A stretch of DNA of 64,000 nucleotides from Planctomycetota bacterium (GCA_963205185.1 CAUJHZ010000046.1:1-64000); one strand, 5' to 3'; counted from the stretch's first letter, positions 49,644 through 59,229 are shown. Made by a program: numbers and translations. Notes: generated from the sequence alone by a model not told the origin.

Positions 49644-50957
49644 TTACTCCAGTGACTTGAACATGAGGCCGGTGGGCATCTTCGGCCAGAAGAACGTCGA
49701 ATCCGCCGGCAGCAGAAAACCGCCCGCGGCAATGGCGAGCACATCCTCGAGACGCAGCGGCAGCATGACCAGCCCGATCTGCGGCCGCTCGAGCGGCCCA
49801 TCGGTCTGGCGCAATTCACCGATCTCGGCCACCGCCCGCTCGAGCGGATCGCGCCCTGCATTGCACCGATCGCGCAGCACCCGATCGACGATGAGGCGGC
49901 GGCAAACCACCGGCGCCGCCCGCCGCCACGCTTCCGGGGCTTCGGGCGCGGATGGAGCGAGCGGATCGACCTCGCGCGTGCTGATGACAAAGCACCGCCC
50001 GGACTCGAAATCGACGAGTCCCATGGGAATCGACCGCTCAAACCAGGCGCGAAAGACATGGCACTCCAGGTCGGCTTGCGTCCCAGGCGTCTCTTCGATG
50101 CGGAACAGATCACCGAGTTCCTGCAGCAGGGCTTCGAGGCTGTAACGCTCCATGCCGCCGTACACGTGGTGCAGCGGCCGGATGGCCATGCCCGCATCCT
50201 GCTGCGCGACCAGCGCCATCATGCACGAGCGCGCGGCACGCGGCGCTGCGTGACCCAGCGACTCAAGATAAGCGAACTGCGAAGCGTAACGATGGTGCCC
50301 GTCGGCGATGATGACATCGCGCGAGCCGAACGCGGCGGTGAGCCTGTCCACATCGGTGTGGTGTTCCACGAGCCAGAGTTCGGCGAGCGTGCCATCGGGC
50401 GAAACGCCCACCGCGCGCGGCTCATCGCGGATAAGACGATGTCGAAGTTGCTCTTCGACCGCGCCGTCGTCGTCGCTGTAGATGCCAAAGACCGGCGATG
50501 TCTGCACGTGAAGCGACTGGAGCAGCGCCAGCCTGTCGCCGCGCGGCCCCGAATCCGTCTCCTCATGGGCGTACAGGCCGGATGATCGACCCAGCGGCGC
50601 CAGCGGCACCTCAGCGAGGACGGCGTGCCGCCGCGCAATGGAGCCGCGATCGCGAAACGTCTGCCGCAGCAGGCCGAACACCGGCCGGTCGCTCGCCGCC
50701 AGCGCCCCGGTTCGCACCCAAGCCTCGAACACGCCGCGCGCACGGGCGTACTCCTCGCGGCGGCCGATGCGGTCCACGGGCAACTGCGGCAGATCAATGG
50801 CACAACTGTTAAGCGGATCGGCGCGGAGCAGCCGGGCGCGCAGAGCCGAGGTCACGACGTCGTAAGGCGGCGCCAGCCGGCTCGACAGATCGGTGCACCT
50901 CGCCGCCGCACCCTGGGCATACATTAGAGCCTGCTGTATCGGCGCGATGCCCGGCAT
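49644..50957 (-). CDS. DUF1015 family protein
   Basis: 437 residues of the DUF1015 (PF06245) family. Characteristic segments are LAPPYDVVTSALRARLLRADPLNSCAIDLP near the start, LYAHEETDSGPRGDRLALLQ, VFGIYSD, the strongly conserved IADGHHRYASQFAYL and ALVAQQDAGMAIRPLHHV. The family is widespread and poorly characterised. The DGHHRY segment looks like a catalytic or metal/phosphate site. No signal peptide, so it is cytosolic. It is translationally coupled to the Dabb lipoprotein. Confidence 0.88.
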   Translation of the reverse strand: MPGIAPIQQALMYAQGAAARCTDLSSRLAPPYDVVTSALRARLLRADPLNSCAIDLPQLPVDRIGRREEYARARGVFEAWVRTGALAASDRPVFGLLRQTFRDRGSIARRHAVLAEVPLAPLGRSSGLYAHEETDSGPRGDRLALLQSLHVQTSPVFGIYSDDDGAVEEQLRHRLIRDEPRAVGVSPDGTLAELWLVEHHTDVDRLTAAFGSRDVIIADGHHRYASQFAYLESLGHAAPRAARSCMMALVAQQDAGMAIRPLHHVYGGMERYSLEALLQELGDLFRIEETPGTQADLECHVFRAWFERSIPMGLVDFESGRCFVISTREVDPLAPSAPEAPEAWRRAAPVVCRRLIVDRVLRDRCNAGRDPLERAVAEIGELRQTDGPLERPQIGLVMLPLRLEDVLAIAAGGFLLPADSTFFWPKMPTGLMFKSLE

Positions 50958-51026
50958 AGCGTCCCCTGAACGACCGCTACAGACTAGGAATCGCGTCAGG
51001 AACGAACAAGTGCACCGCAGAACGGC

Positions 51027-51992
51027 TCAGCGCCGCCGCCGCCCGGAAGTCGAAGACTCCAGCAGCCGCAGCCGAGCGTTGAGCCGGGCGAATTCGTCGA
51101 TGAGCGGCAGGTACTGGGCTTCCAGTTCGCGGCGGCGCTCAGGCGAGTCGGCGTCGGAACTGCTTTCCATCACCCGCGCGATATCGCGCGAAACCTCCAC
51201 GCGCCGGCGGTTGTATGCTTCGATCCACTGGGCGTCATCCACTCCGCCGCCCAGCGAGACGGGCGCGGCCGAGGCTTGCCCGGCCGGCACGATGTTCATG
51301 TCGATGAGCAGCCGCTCGTCGGGCGGGAACTGCTTCTCGCGCATTTCTTCCCACTTCTGGGCCATCTCCCGCTGCATCTGGGCGATGAAGTCATCGAAGC
51401 GGGGAAGGCCGCGCGGGTCCGCCAGAGCAAACTCGACGTCCAGTTCGCGCATGCCGCGGCGGATGCGCGCCTTGACGATGTCGCCCGCCTGGCATCCGGC
51501 CATCCGCTTGAGCAGTTCGGGCTGCTGCTGCGCCCGCATTTCGGGCAGCAACTGGCCGTTGAGCGCAAGAAACTGATCGCCGGGCTGAAGGACGCGCGCC
51601 GCGGGCGTGCCGTCGATCACGGTCTGAATCACGGCTACGGGCGACTCGCCAAACTGGATGCCGATCGCACCGGGATTATCAATGTAGCGTTGCCGCGACG
51701 CCATGAGAAAACGTTCGATGGCCTCGGGCGGCAAGGTTTCCCAACGCGCCTGCACGAACTCGATGATCTCCTCGATCTCGATGGCCGCATCGCCGACGAG
51801 ACGATCGGTCGCCGCCTGACGGGTGCTGAGATCGGGATTGTCGAGTTCGCGCGCGTAGGTTTCGAGCGAAGCCAGCACATCGGCAGCGCGGGCCTGATTG
51901 TCGGCTCGCGCGGCGCCGGGTACCGCGGCGGCCAGCGCGCTCGACGCGCCGAACAGTGTCGCGGCAATAAACATGTGGCGCAACTTTGCCAC
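51027..51992 (-). CDS. Secreted PDZ-like domain protein
   Basis: 321 residues from GTG 51992, chosen for a strong GGGAGGAG about 6 bases upstream and a signal peptide (MAKLRHMFIAATLFGASSALAA, cleavage near residue 30). After a helical segment (ADVLASLETYARELDNPDLS...) comes a PDZ-like part (IGIQFGESPVAVIQTVIDGTPAARVLQPGDQFLALNGQ), then a coiled, charged C-terminus (RRRVEVSRDIARVMESS ...). No protease domain is present. It may tether or present peptides in the periplasm. Longer upstream in-frame sequence is Arg/Pro-rich and rejected. Confidence 0.72.
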   Translation of the reverse strand: MAKLRHMFIAATLFGASSALAAAVPGAARADNQARAADVLASLETYARELDNPDLSTRQAATDRLVGDAAIEIEEIIEFVQARWETLPPEAIERFLMASRQRYIDNPGAIGIQFGESPVAVIQTVIDGTPAARVLQPGDQFLALNGQLLPEMRAQQQPELLKRMAGCQAGDIVKARIRRGMRELDVEFALADPRGLPRFDDFIAQMQREMAQKWEEMREKQFPPDERLLIDMNIVPAGQASAAPVSLGGGVDDAQWIEAYNRRRVEVSRDIARVMESSSDADSPERRRELEAQYLPLIDEFARLNARLRLLESSTSGRRRR

Positions 51993-52110
51993 CGGCGCTC
52001 CTCCCGCCGCGGCCGAGAGTACCGCAGCGTCAGGCTCTATTCTACGAACCGAAGGCCCGGCGGGGGCAAGGGAAAGCCTGAGGGCCGGTCGGGAGGGACG
52101 TTCAGGCGCG

Positions 52111-52899
52111 TCAGCGCGCGGCATGCGGCGCGGCGAGAAGACTGGCGCGGTGCCGGCCGATGAGCGACTGCAGATCCTCGAGCGCCACCCCCAGCCGGGA
52201 ACCGGGCTCTGGCTTTGAAGACGGGCTCGATGGCTCGCCTGTGGGCGATGGCAGGTCGATCTCGCCAATCTGGGCGGATTTCAGGCGGTCCTGGGCCGAT
52301 TCAAGGGCCTGACGCAGCTGGTCCAGGTCCGTTTCCGCCTGCTCCTGCAGGGCGTCCAGCGGCGCCAGTTCGGCGCTGAGCCGCTCGCGGGCACGCTCCC
52401 TGGTGCGAACGGCGAGGCTCTGGGCGTCGAGCCCCTCAAACGGACTGCCATCAGATTCGAGGCGATCTGCCCGCTGAAGGGCGCTCTCCGCTCGGCGCAG
52501 GGCCCGCGTCCGCGCCTCCGCCCGGAGCAAGGCCAGACGCGCCTCGGCCGCCTGCACCTCCGCCTGGATTTCGAGCACCGCCCGCTCGAGTTCCCGCGTC
52601 CGGGAGAGCTGGTCGGTCGAACGCGCCGGCTGCACGCGCGCGGCGGCGGATTCGGGCGTCATCTCAGGGAACCCGACGGCGGGCTGGGGATCCAGTTCGC
52701 CCGCAAGGCCTGCCCGCGGCTCTGAGACCGAGCCGGCCGTTCCAACCGCCAGCACCGCCGCCACCACGCCGACGCAGCTGCCCAGCGCCCCACCCGCGCC
52801 CGCCAGCCGGCGGGACTGTGCGGGGGCGGTGATCAGAGCGTCATCGAGATCGAGGCTCTCCTCGGTTGCGGCAGCGGCAGGAAGACGCGGATCAAGCAC
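52111..52899 (-). CDS. Single-pass membrane protein with coiled coil
   Basis: 262 residues from GTG 52899 (GGAG upstream). A short acidic N-terminus (EESLDLDD), one Gly/Ala/Val-rich membrane helix (about 30-53), a linker and then a long Ala/Arg/Glu coiled coil (about 95-225, with ELERAVLEIQAEVQAAEARLALLRAEA) end in a Pro/Ser stretch and a basic C-terminus. No motif is recognised. Its start lies 251 bases from the divergent tpiA start, so the promoters of both probably lie in 52900-53149. Confidence 0.6.
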   Translation of the reverse strand: MLDPRLPAAAATEESLDLDDALITAPAQSRRLAGAGGALGSCVGVVAAVLAVGTAGSVSEPRAGLAGELDPQPAVGFPEMTPESAAARVQPARSTDQLSRTRELERAVLEIQAEVQAAEARLALLRAEARTRALRRAESALQRADRLESDGSPFEGLDAQSLAVRTRERARERLSAELAPLDALQEQAETDLDQLRQALESAQDRLKSAQIGEIDLPSPTGEPSSPSSKPEPGSRLGVALEDLQSLIGRHRASLLAAPHAAR

Positions 52900-53149
52900 G
52901 CACGGCGCTCCAGCACACTTAGGTCCGAGAACCAGCCGGATCAGCCGATCCGGCGGCGCATCGATGTGAGAAATCGGCCTTGAATGTGGCGCGGTTAAGC
53001 CCAGTGCGATGGATTGCGGAGGTTTGCTCGATCCAGCCCTCCCCGACCGGCTGCAGCTGCGCTCGGGCCGGGCTAAGATCGCCGTTCTCATCCCCTTCGC
53101 ACAGAGGGCGGCGGGTGATTGCACCACGCTCGCCGCCGAGGAGGTCATC

Positions 53150-53914
53150 GTGCCGCGCAAGCCGATCGTTGGCGGGAACTGGAAGATGAACACCAACCGC
53201 GGCTCGGCGGCGTCACTCGCCTCGGCCGTGGCGTCGGCGCATCAGGACGATTCGGGTGTGGAAGTCATCATCTTCCCGCCGTTCCCCTACTTGCTGGAAG
53301 TCGGCCGGGCGATCAGCGGTTCGGCGGTGATGCTGGGCGCCCAGGATGTGTACCACGAAGCCGACGGCGCCTTTACCGGCGAAGTGAGCGCTGCCATGCT
53401 GCGCGACTGCGGCTGCCGCTGGGTGCTCACCGGCCACAGCGAGCGGCGGCACGTGATTGGCGAAGATGATGCACTCGTAAACCGCAAGACCCGGGCGGCT
53501 CTGGAGGCCGGCCTCAGCGTCATCCTCTGCATCGGCGAGACCCGCGAGCAGCGCGCAGCAGGTGAGACCGATGATGTCAACACCCGACAACTCACCGCCG
53601 GGCTGCAGGGAGTCTCCGCCTCGCAATCCGGGCGCATTGCGATCGCCTACGAGCCGGTCTGGGCAATCGGGACTGGCTTGACCGCCACTCCCGACGACGC
53701 GCAGGCGGCGCACGCGGCCATTCGCGCCACGCTGGCAGAGATCTTCGATCCCAGCACCGCTGCGGCGATGCGGATCCAGTACGGCGGGTCGATGAAACCG
53801 GGGAATGCCGCCGGTTTGATGAAAATGCCGGATGTGGATGGCGGATTAATCGGTGGCGCCTCGCTCAACGCGGGGGATTTCAGCGCTATTGTTCAGGCTG
53901 CCGTTCGGGCCTGA
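53150..53914 (+). CDS. tpiA: Triosephosphate isomerase
   Basis: 254 residues from GTG 53150, with GAGGAGG directly upstream. Interconverts dihydroxyacetone phosphate and glyceraldehyde 3-phosphate. Catalytic residues are visible: Lys12 in GGNWKMN, His in LTGHSERR and Glu in AYEPVWAIGTG. The phosphate loop GGSMKPGNA and GGLIGGASLNA complete the barrel. A -10-like TAAGAT lies at 53074-53079. secG follows 59 bases downstream, a common bacterial linkage (tpiA-secG). Confidence 0.97.
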   Translation: MPRKPIVGGNWKMNTNRGSAASLASAVASAHQDDSGVEVIIFPPFPYLLEVGRAISGSAVMLGAQDVYHEADGAFTGEVSAAMLRDCGCRWVLTGHSERRHVIGEDDALVNRKTRAALEAGLSVILCIGETREQRAAGETDDVNTRQLTAGLQGVSASQSGRIAIAYEPVWAIGTGLTATPDDAQAAHAAIRATLAEIFDPSTAAAMRIQYGGSMKPGNAAGLMKMPDVDGGLIGGASLNAGDFSAIVQAAVRA

Positions 53915-53973
53915 GAGCGGCCGACGAGGCCGGTTTTGAGCGGCCGGGACTCTTCCAGAGGTGGTTTTCGATC

Positions 53974-54627
53974 ATGGCTGTGCTTTCCGTTCTTCTGTCT
54001 TTGCTGTTCATCATCGTCGCCGTCGCGCTGATCCTGGTGATCCTCATCCAACGGCCGCAGGGCGGCGGGCTCGCCGGGGCGTTCGGCGGCGTGGGCGGCG
54101 CCAGCAGCCAGTCGGCCTTCGGCGCCAAGACTGGCGACATGCTCACGTTCGCGACCGTCGCGATGTTTGTGCTCTTCATTCTGACCTCCATGGGCATGGT
54201 CTGGTTGAACCAGGCTCAGTTTGGCGCTTCCACTCCCGCCCCGCCCGACCCGCCGAGCAATCTGGCCGTCACCATCCTCTCGCCGACTGAGGCTCGCCTC
54301 ACCTGGAAGGACAATTCCAAGAACGAGACCGGCTTCTTCATCGAGCGGTCGGAGGATGGCCTGACCGGCTGGACCGAAGTCGGCAACGTGGATGCGGAAG
54401 CGATCACGTTCACCGACCAGAACCTCGAGCCGGAATCGACCTACTTCTACCGCGTATCGGCGCGCAACACCGAGGGCCCATCCACGGCTACGGAGGCGAT
54501 CAACATCACCCTCCCGGCGGCGGAGGCGCCGCCGGCGGAAGGTGAGGAAGGAACCGGCGAGGAAGAGGCGCCTGCCGAGCCCGGCAGCAATCCGGCCGAA
54601 GAGCCGGCCGCGGACGACGGCAACTGA
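53974..54627 (+). CDS. secG: SecG fused to a fibronectin type III domain
   Basis: 217 residues. The first 80 are SecG, the non-essential SecYEG subunit: helix 1 (about 3-25), the conserved cytosolic loop LIQRPQGGGLAGAFGG and SAFGAKTGD, and helix 2 (about 57-78). Instead of a short tail, a fibronectin type III domain follows (about 88-178: PPDPPSNLAVTILSPTEARL, TWKDNSKNETGFFIERSEDG, TYFYRVSARNTEGPS) and then an acidic Glu/Ala/Pro tail. With SecG's N-out/C-out topology the new domain would lie in the periplasm at the translocon exit. tpiA precedes it and yicC follows. Confidence 0.93.
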   Translation: MAVLSVLLSLLFIIVAVALILVILIQRPQGGGLAGAFGGVGGASSQSAFGAKTGDMLTFATVAMFVLFILTSMGMVWLNQAQFGASTPAPPDPPSNLAVTILSPTEARLTWKDNSKNETGFFIERSEDGLTGWTEVGNVDAEAITFTDQNLEPESTYFYRVSARNTEGPSTATEAINITLPAAEAPPAEGEEGTGEEEAPAEPGSNPAEEPAADDGN

Positions 54628-54646
54628 GTCGGGGGGTTTCCGCCAC

Positions 54647-55537
54647 GTGATCCGATCGATGACCGGTTTCGGCGAAGCGGCAACGGAAGTTCAGTCCGTC
54701 CACTACGCCGTCGAATTGCGCTCCATCAACAACAAGTTCTACAAGGCGGCCATCCGATTGCCTGAGGAACTCGAGGGGATGGAGGCGGAGATCGACAGCC
54801 GCCTGCGCCGCCGGCTCGTGCGCGGGTCGATCACGCTGAAGGTGCGGATTTCCGATCCGACCGCCCGCGCCGCCTACCGCATCAACACCGAGGCGCTGCA
54901 GTCCTACATCGAATACCTCGGCCGATTGCCTCATGAAGTCGGCCATCCCGTGCCCATCGACGTGGCGGCGCTCATCCAGTTGCCCGGAGTGCTGCAGCCG
55001 CCCGACGATTTCGAATCGCGCATCGACACCGCCCGGCCGATCATCCACGACCTGATCGAGCGGGCGTGCGACCGTCTCATTGAGATGCGCGACCGCGAGG
55101 GCGCCATGCTGCACCAGGACCTCCACCGGCACCACGGCGCCATCGTGGAGCGCCTCGAGAGCATCGCCCGCCGCACGCCGCTGGTGGTCGAGGAATACCA
55201 CCAGCGCCTTCGGCAGCGGATCGAATCGATGCTCAAAGACGCGACGGTGCACGTGAACGAGACCGACCTCGTGCGCGAGGTGGCGATCTACGCCGAACGC
55301 AGCGATATCGCCGAAGAGATCACCCGGCTCAACGCGCACCTGAGCCAGTTTCGCGACCTCATCGACGCGAAAGACTGCGAGCCCATCGGCCGCACGCTCG
55401 ATTTCCTGGCACAGGAACTGCTCCGCGAAGCGAACACGATCGCCAGCAAATCCAACGATTCGCAGATCAGCCGCGACATCGTGGAGGTAAAAGGAGCGAT
55501 CGATCGCATCAAGGAGCAGGTACAGAACGTAGAGTAG
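54647..55537 (+). CDS. yicC: YicC/YloC family RNA-processing protein
   Basis: 296 residues from GTG 54647, giving the family N-terminus (M)IRSMTGFG; GGGGGG lies upstream. YicC/YloC proteins are linked to RNA decay, with endoribonuclease activity reported for some. Signatures seen: VELRSINNKFYKAAIRLPEE, DTARPIIHDLIERACDRLIEMRDREGAML, REVAIYAERSDIAEEITRLNAHLSQF and the C-terminal GRTLDFLAQELLREANTIASKSNDSQIS. gmk, the usual neighbour, is absent. An aminoglycoside-phosphotransferase-like gene follows after 11 bases. Confidence 0.95.
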   Translation: MIRSMTGFGEAATEVQSVHYAVELRSINNKFYKAAIRLPEELEGMEAEIDSRLRRRLVRGSITLKVRISDPTARAAYRINTEALQSYIEYLGRLPHEVGHPVPIDVAALIQLPGVLQPPDDFESRIDTARPIIHDLIERACDRLIEMRDREGAMLHQDLHRHHGAIVERLESIARRTPLVVEEYHQRLRQRIESMLKDATVHVNETDLVREVAIYAERSDIAEEITRLNAHLSQFRDLIDAKDCEPIGRTLDFLAQELLREANTIASKSNDSQISRDIVEVKGAIDRIKEQVQNVE

Positions 55538-55548
55538 GTCGAGGCAAC

Positions 55549-56613
55549 ATGGCAGAAGGCACCAACCAGGACGTCCGCAATGACGCTGCGCTCGCCATCG
55601 CGTGCAGCCAGTACGACGTGGGTCCGATCCAGACGATCGTGGAAGCGATCGTGGGTTCGCGGCGGTCGCGCAAGTGGGTCATCCGCGCCAAGCGTGGCGA
55701 CTTCGTGCTCAAGGAGCGCTCCGAGCAGCTCGCCACGGTCGAACAGGTCGCGTTCGCCCATGAAGTTCAACTGCGCCTCGAAGAAGCGGGCTTTCCTGTC
55801 GCCGCCATCATCGGCACGCGCGAAGGCAACCGCTCGCTCTACCAGGGCAGCGAGCGCATCTACGAACTGACGCGGCTCATTCGGGGCAGTTCGTTCGATC
55901 GCGGCGCCGAGCAGGCCCGCGAAGCCGGCCGGACACTGGCGTGGTTCCACTCGGCCCTGACGGGCATGGATGTGCCGGCGCTGATGTCCTCCAAGTCGTT
56001 CCACCGGCGCGGCGACATCGCAACCATCGCTGACCACATTCCGCGGGCGATCCGCATCGTCACCAATGACGACGCGGCCCGGAAGGCGGCCGGAGAAGTC
56101 GTCAAGACGCTGCTGGCGACCTATGAGCAACTCGTCCGCAAGACCGATGTCATGGGATTCAGCCAGTGGCCCAAATTCGTCGTGCACGGCGACTGGCATC
56201 CGGGCAACCTGCTCTTTGCCGAAGATGGCAACGTCGCGGGCGTGTTCGACTTCGACACCGTGCGCCTCGAGCCGCGCATCGCCGACGTCGCCAACGGCGC
56301 GCTGCAGTTCTCGATGAAGATCACCTCCGACGACCCGTTCAGCCATCCGGACGGCCTGAACGAGTCGATTCTCATCTCGTTCCTGAGCGGCTACGACGCG
56401 TTCGAGCCCTCGTTCATGCTAAGCGTTGCGGAAATGCAGGCGCTGTGTTCGCTCATGTCCGAGGCGCTCATCGCTGAAGCGTTTCCGGTGATCGCCCAGA
56501 CGGGCCGCTTCGGCCGCTGGGGCGGGCTCGAGTTCCTGCAGATTGTGGACCGCAAGGTGCAGTGGCTGACGACCGCGGCCGAGGAACTGCTGGCGCGGAT
56601 GAATCAGGATTAG
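55549..56613 (+). CDS. Phosphotransferase (APH/CotS-like kinase fold)
   Basis: 354 residues with the aminoglycoside phosphotransferase/choline kinase fold. The N-lobe has KWVIRAKRGDFVLKERSEQ (probable ATP-binding Lys). The catalytic loop is VVHGDWHPGNLLF (Asp base, Asn metal ligand) and the DxD equivalent is VFDFDTVRLEPRIADVA. The sequence YELTRLIRGSSFD in the hinge resembles the CotS/HSK2 branch. The substrate is unknown; sugars, homoserine-like or lipid-head alcohols are all possible. It starts 11 bases after yicC, so likely cotranscribed. No resistance context is evident. Confidence 0.82.
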   Translation: MAEGTNQDVRNDAALAIACSQYDVGPIQTIVEAIVGSRRSRKWVIRAKRGDFVLKERSEQLATVEQVAFAHEVQLRLEEAGFPVAAIIGTREGNRSLYQGSERIYELTRLIRGSSFDRGAEQAREAGRTLAWFHSALTGMDVPALMSSKSFHRRGDIATIADHIPRAIRIVTNDDAARKAAGEVVKTLLATYEQLVRKTDVMGFSQWPKFVVHGDWHPGNLLFAEDGNVAGVFDFDTVRLEPRIADVANGALQFSMKITSDDPFSHPDGLNESILISFLSGYDAFEPSFMLSVAEMQALCSLMSEALIAEAFPVIAQTGRFGRWGGLEFLQIVDRKVQWLTTAAEELLARMNQD

Positions 56614-56666
56614 CCGCAGCGCCGGTGGCGGCGGCGCATCAATGATTCACCGGAGGTTCGTGTCAC

Positions 56667-58187
56667 GTGCAGGTCATCACGCTTCTGATCGTCGCGCTGG
56701 TGTACCTGTCGCAGGATGCCGCCGGTTGGTCGCCCTGGAAGCCGGGACTCACGGACCAGCAGCGCGTGCTGTGGAGCCTCGCGGGTCCGGCGGCGATTGT
56801 CGGCGCTGCGTGGATCGCCTTTCGCCTCTGCCGGCGCGCGATGGAGCGGCGCGGCTCGTGGCGAGCGGTGCTGCGGGCGGATCGATTGCTGGCGGCCTGC
56901 ACGTGCCTGGCCGTCGCGGCGCATGCCTTCAACATCATCGTGCTTGACCTGGTCGGCGCCATTCGAGGAATCTTCGGCGACTGGATCGCGCTCGACGAGG
57001 CGCTGGCCGTGCTCCCGCCGGTGCTGGCCATCCTCGGCGCGTGGTGGAGCTACTACCCGATCAACCGCCGCCTGCGCGAGGCAGCGCTCATCCGCAGCCT
57101 CGATACCGGCCGGCCGATCTACCCCATCTGGACGCGCGGGCAATACGTGCTGGCTCAGGCGCGACTGCACTTCGGGCTGGTGCTGCTGCCCGCGATGCTC
57201 ATCATGGGCTGGGCCGAGGCGGTCGACTTCTACTTTCGCATGCAGGGACAGCAGCCTTCGTGGGTTCCCGGCGGGCTCATCGCCGCGGGCATCGGCGCCA
57301 TCTTCCTCCTGGCGCCCACCATGATGACCCACATCTGGGACACCACTCCGCTCGCGCCCGGCGATCTTCGCGGCCGGCTTGAACATCTGTGCGCCGCGCA
57401 CGGCGTGGGCGTGCGGCGCCTGCTCGTGTGGAACACGCACGGCGGCATGATCAACGGTGCCGTGATGGGCGTCGTCGGCCGTCTGCGCTACATCCTGCTT
57501 ACCGATGCGCTGCTCGACACCATGACCACCAGACAGGTCGAAGCGGTGATGGCGCATGAAGTCGGCCACGCGCGGCGGCACCATCTTCCCTGGCTTGCGA
57601 TCTGCCTCGTCGCCATTCTGACGACGACGGCGCTGCTCACCACGCTGGCCATGCGCGGCGTTGAGCCATGGCTCGACGCGCAGTCCGAGCCGGTCGCCGC
57701 GCAGCCGGCGCTGCAGCCCGCTTCCGATCTGCCCCGGGGCGAGTCGCTCGCGGTCATCCGCGTTTTGGGCGGGCGCCGGCCGGCGCAATGGCTCGAGCCG
57801 CTCGGACTCGTCGCGACGATCGTCATCGCTCTGGGCGCGTTCGGCTGGACGAGCCGGCGCTTCGAGCGCCAGGCGGACGCGTTTGCGGTGCAGCATCTCA
57901 GCGGCCTGACTCGCGCCGGCGGCGGCGAAGCGCCGATCACCGCCGAGGCGGCTGGCGCCATGAGCGAAGCGCTGCTCATCGTGGCGGAACTCAACCACAT
58001 TCCGCCGCAGCGCCGCAGTTGGCGCCACGGCTCGATCCAGTGGAGGCGCGACTACCTCCGCTCACTCATCGGCAAGCGCTGCGACGCCTTACCGATCGAC
58101 CGGCAGATGAAGTGGATCCGCATCGCGGCGGCAGCGCTGCTGCTCATCTCGCTGATTGCGACGTGGTGGCTCGACGGATTCGCATAA
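56667..58187 (+). CDS. Membrane zinc metalloprotease of family M48 (HtpX-like)
   Basis: 506 residues from GTG 56667 (CGGAGG upstream). Helices lie near 3-15, 36-55, 70-90, 108-128, 170-190 and 205-228. The protease domain then has AHEVGH (His297-Glu298-x-x-His301) and the third zinc ligand in RRFERQADAFA (Glu400, with Asp404). The pattern VWNTHGGMINGAVMGVVGRLRYILLTDALLD is typical of M48. Two further helices flank the motif (about 312-330, 378-395) and one ends the protein. Active site apparently intact. Likely role in membrane protein quality control. Confidence 0.9.
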   Translation: MQVITLLIVALVYLSQDAAGWSPWKPGLTDQQRVLWSLAGPAAIVGAAWIAFRLCRRAMERRGSWRAVLRADRLLAACTCLAVAAHAFNIIVLDLVGAIRGIFGDWIALDEALAVLPPVLAILGAWWSYYPINRRLREAALIRSLDTGRPIYPIWTRGQYVLAQARLHFGLVLLPAMLIMGWAEAVDFYFRMQGQQPSWVPGGLIAAGIGAIFLLAPTMMTHIWDTTPLAPGDLRGRLEHLCAAHGVGVRRLLVWNTHGGMINGAVMGVVGRLRYILLTDALLDTMTTRQVEAVMAHEVGHARRHHLPWLAICLVAILTTTALLTTLAMRGVEPWLDAQSEPVAAQPALQPASDLPRGESLAVIRVLGGRRPAQWLEPLGLVATIVIALGAFGWTSRRFERQADAFAVQHLSGLTRAGGGEAPITAEAAGAMSEALLIVAELNHIPPQRRSWRHGSIQWRRDYLRSLIGKRCDALPIDRQMKWIRIAAAALLLISLIATWWLDGFA

Positions 58188-58197
58188 TGAGATCACG

Positions 58198-59229
58198 TCA
58201 CGGCCGCGGAATGCTGGCCGCAAACTCGCGGGCGGCGGCGACGATGCGCTCGGCCGTGCGCACTGCGGCGAAGCCGGCGTGCACATCGACTTTCGGCCGG
58301 CCGCCCTGGCGCACCACGGCCGCGAAGTCGCGCAACTGCATCTGCAGTTGATCCGCATCATCCACCTGGAGCGGTTCGATATTGACAAGGTCGGTGTAAT
58401 CGAGATCGGAAAGATCGCGGCCGGCGGTGAGTTCGGCCCGCACCCGCGCCAACTGCTCGGCGTTGGCCTTGTGCCGGATCATGAGCCCGTTCTTGCGCGC
58501 GAAGTCGATGCTCACGTAGGCGTCCTCGGCGACGATGCGGATCTTGCGCTCGGTCTTGAGCGCCAACCGGCTCGCGGTGACGTTGGCCACGCAGCCGATG
58601 GGAAACTCGAGCCGCGCGTTGCAGACGTCTTCGGCCGCGCCCAGCACGGCCACGGCGCTGGCCTGCACGCGCTGCGGCTCGCAGCCGGTGAGCATCAGGA
58701 GCACGTCAAGGTCGTGAATCATCATGTCGAGCACCACGCCGACATCGACGCTGCGAAACGTCATCGGGCTCACGCGGTGCACCTCAATGAAGCGCGGCAC
58801 GAGGTCCTGCTGGCCGGCCAGCGCGCGGACCGCGGGGTTGTAGCGCTCGATGTGCCCGACCTGCAGAATCGTGCCGGTCGCGTCGGCCAGTTCGGCCAGT
58901 TGCCTGGCTTCGGCGACGTCGGGCGCCAGCGGCTTTTCGACCAGGCACGCCACGCCCGCGCGCAGCAGCGGCTCGGCCACGCGGCGATGGTGCTTCGTCG
59001 GCACCGCCACCGTCACGGCATCGACACCCGCGGCGATGAGTTCATCCGTGTCGCCAAACCCAGAGGCGCCGTACTCGCTCGCCACTGCCGCACATCGCTT
59101 GGCATCGGCATCGACGACACCGACGAGGCGCACCTCGGGCATCTGGCTGTAGATGCGGGCGTGGTGGCGGCCCATGCGCCCCACTCCGACCACCCCGACG
59201 CGCAGCGGCTCTCTCTGATCTGCTGGCAT
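58198..59229 (-). CDS. Gfo/Idh/MocA family oxidoreductase
   Basis: 343 residues from ATG 59229 (AGGAG upstream). The N-terminal Rossmann fold has VGVVGVGRMGRHHARIY and an acidic residue after strand 2 (GVVDADAKR), which favours NAD(H). The family EKP motif is LVEKPLAPD, and the C-terminal domain contains VGHIERYNPAVRAL, MIHDLDVLLMLTGCEP and the substrate-site His in the same segment. Sugar or cyclitol dehydrogenation is typical, sometimes on nucleotide sugars. No sugar-biosynthesis neighbours help to decide. It converges with the M48 gene. Confidence 0.9.
   Translation of the reverse strand: MPADQREPLRVGVVGVGRMGRHHARIYSQMPEVRLVGVVDADAKRCAAVASEYGASGFGDTDELIAAGVDAVTVAVPTKHHRRVAEPLLRAGVACLVEKPLAPDVAEARQLAELADATGTILQVGHIERYNPAVRALAGQQDLVPRFIEVHRVSPMTFRSVDVGVVLDMMIHDLDVLLMLTGCEPQRVQASAVAVLGAAEDVCNARLEFPIGCVANVTASRLALKTERKIRIVAEDAYVSIDFARKNGLMIRHKANAEQLARVRAELTAGRDLSDLDYTDLVNIEPLQVDDADQLQMQLRDFAAVVRQGGRPKVDVHAGFAAVRTAERIVAAAREFAASIPRP

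Noticed and set aside
55549-56613. Aminoglycoside resistance gene
   Set aside because: Only the kinase fold is shared. The sequence resembles housekeeping CotS/HSK2-like kinases, and the neighbours are yicC and a protease, not resistance or mobile genes.
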